NCBI GenBank assembly: GCA_949361645.1
Contig: OX442437.1
Span: forward strand, 4,799,668 to 4,863,667
Length of the DNA stretch: 64,000 bases
Origin: Spongilla lacustris
Lineage: Eukaryota > Porifera > Demospongiae > Spongillida > Spongillidae
Direction: 5' to 3'
The position numbers and the translations under genes are program-made. This document shows, in pieces, positions 63,605 through 64,000 of the stretch (position 1 is its first letter; every line of letters starts with the position of its first letter). The notes beneath the pieces are model-generated. The model saw nothing but the letters and a program-made list of their open reading frames with translations, was not told where the DNA came from and ran no database searches.

Positions 63605-64000
63605 TATAGCTAGCTAGCTAGCTCTTAATTTTTTCCCCCTATTAATTAATTAGTCCGCCAGTTTAATATAAAAGACTCGTGGAACGTTGCGCCTCTTTTC
63701 GGACAAATAAAGGCTCTGTTGTTGAGGTAAACCCGTGAAACGTCTTAAGCTTAAGGGTATAGCTTCTACATACTTGTTTGCCTTGCTTCGACCACTTTGG
63801 TCAGGCTTCTGGACACACTGATTAGTAGATCTAGACATTTGTTTTGAAATGTGTTTATCGTGCTTCATGACTCGATATGATACAAATCATACAACTCACA
63901 ACAATGACAACATGGTAGTTTGTATCGGAATTCGAAGGGATGTTTCTGACAGAAAGGGTAAACGATTATACTCTACCGATGCGCATGTGAGTTCTGTTTG
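63237..64000. other. Right flank, no gene recognised
   Basis: It contains a C-run at 63572-63601 and a TAGCTAGC repeat at 63606-63622. No supported coding sequence. Confidence 0.5.

Overview
The window is nuclear DNA of an animal. Three spliced genes use standard GT-AG introns, introns are dense and short to medium in length, and the gene content is metazoan: peroxisomal acyl-CoA oxidase, the large subunit of chromatin assembly factor 1, a ZNF608/609-Brakeless corepressor and a sigma-class glutathione S-transferase. The transposon load (Ginger-type integrase with Ulp1 and PHD domains, piggyBac, a hAT-type MITE, a non-LTR element with a restriction-like endonuclease) and the very many CA/TG microsatellites suggest a marine invertebrate. 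A sponge or cnidarian is possible, but I cannot fix the phylum from this window.

Layout. Positions 1-11755 hold no intact gene. They contain a decayed Ginger-like transposon on the minus strand (about 2972-6479) with a hAT-type MITE nested in one of its introns (4581-5544), a decayed piggyBac-like transposase on the plus strand (7398-8672), and A/T-rich repeats. Positions 11756-28570 (+) are a complete 16-exon ACOX1-type gene. The exons join in phase to exactly 660 codons plus stop and end in the peroxisomal signal SKL. Positions 29450-38820 (-) are a Brakeless/ZNF609 homologue, tail to tail with ACOX1, with five recognised exons. The last exon carries two one-base homopolymer frame breaks. 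Positions 40537-51372 (+) are a complete 12-exon CHAF1A gene (824 codons), head to head with the Brakeless homologue across a 1.7 kb intergenic region that carries an NRF1-type site. Positions 53033-55287 (-) are a 5'-truncated retrotransposon open for about 750 codons, and two decayed 3' fragments of the same family lie at 58390-59272. Positions 59779-60387 (+) are an intronless sigma GST. The right end holds a large fold-back element (62013-63148) and no gene.

The host genes belong to different processes: peroxisomal fatty-acid beta-oxidation, replication-coupled nucleosome assembly, transcriptional corepression, and glutathione conjugation or prostaglandin isomerisation. I see no sign that they form one functional cluster.

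The most unusual feature is in ACOX1 intron 6. The end of exon 6 together with its splice donor has been amplified about 38 times as a 47/48-bp minisatellite. Every unit carries a pyrimidine-rich CAG directly abutting GTAAGA, which is the arrangement of a recursive splice site. Several other tandem repeats in these genes also start or stop within a few bases of splice junctions.
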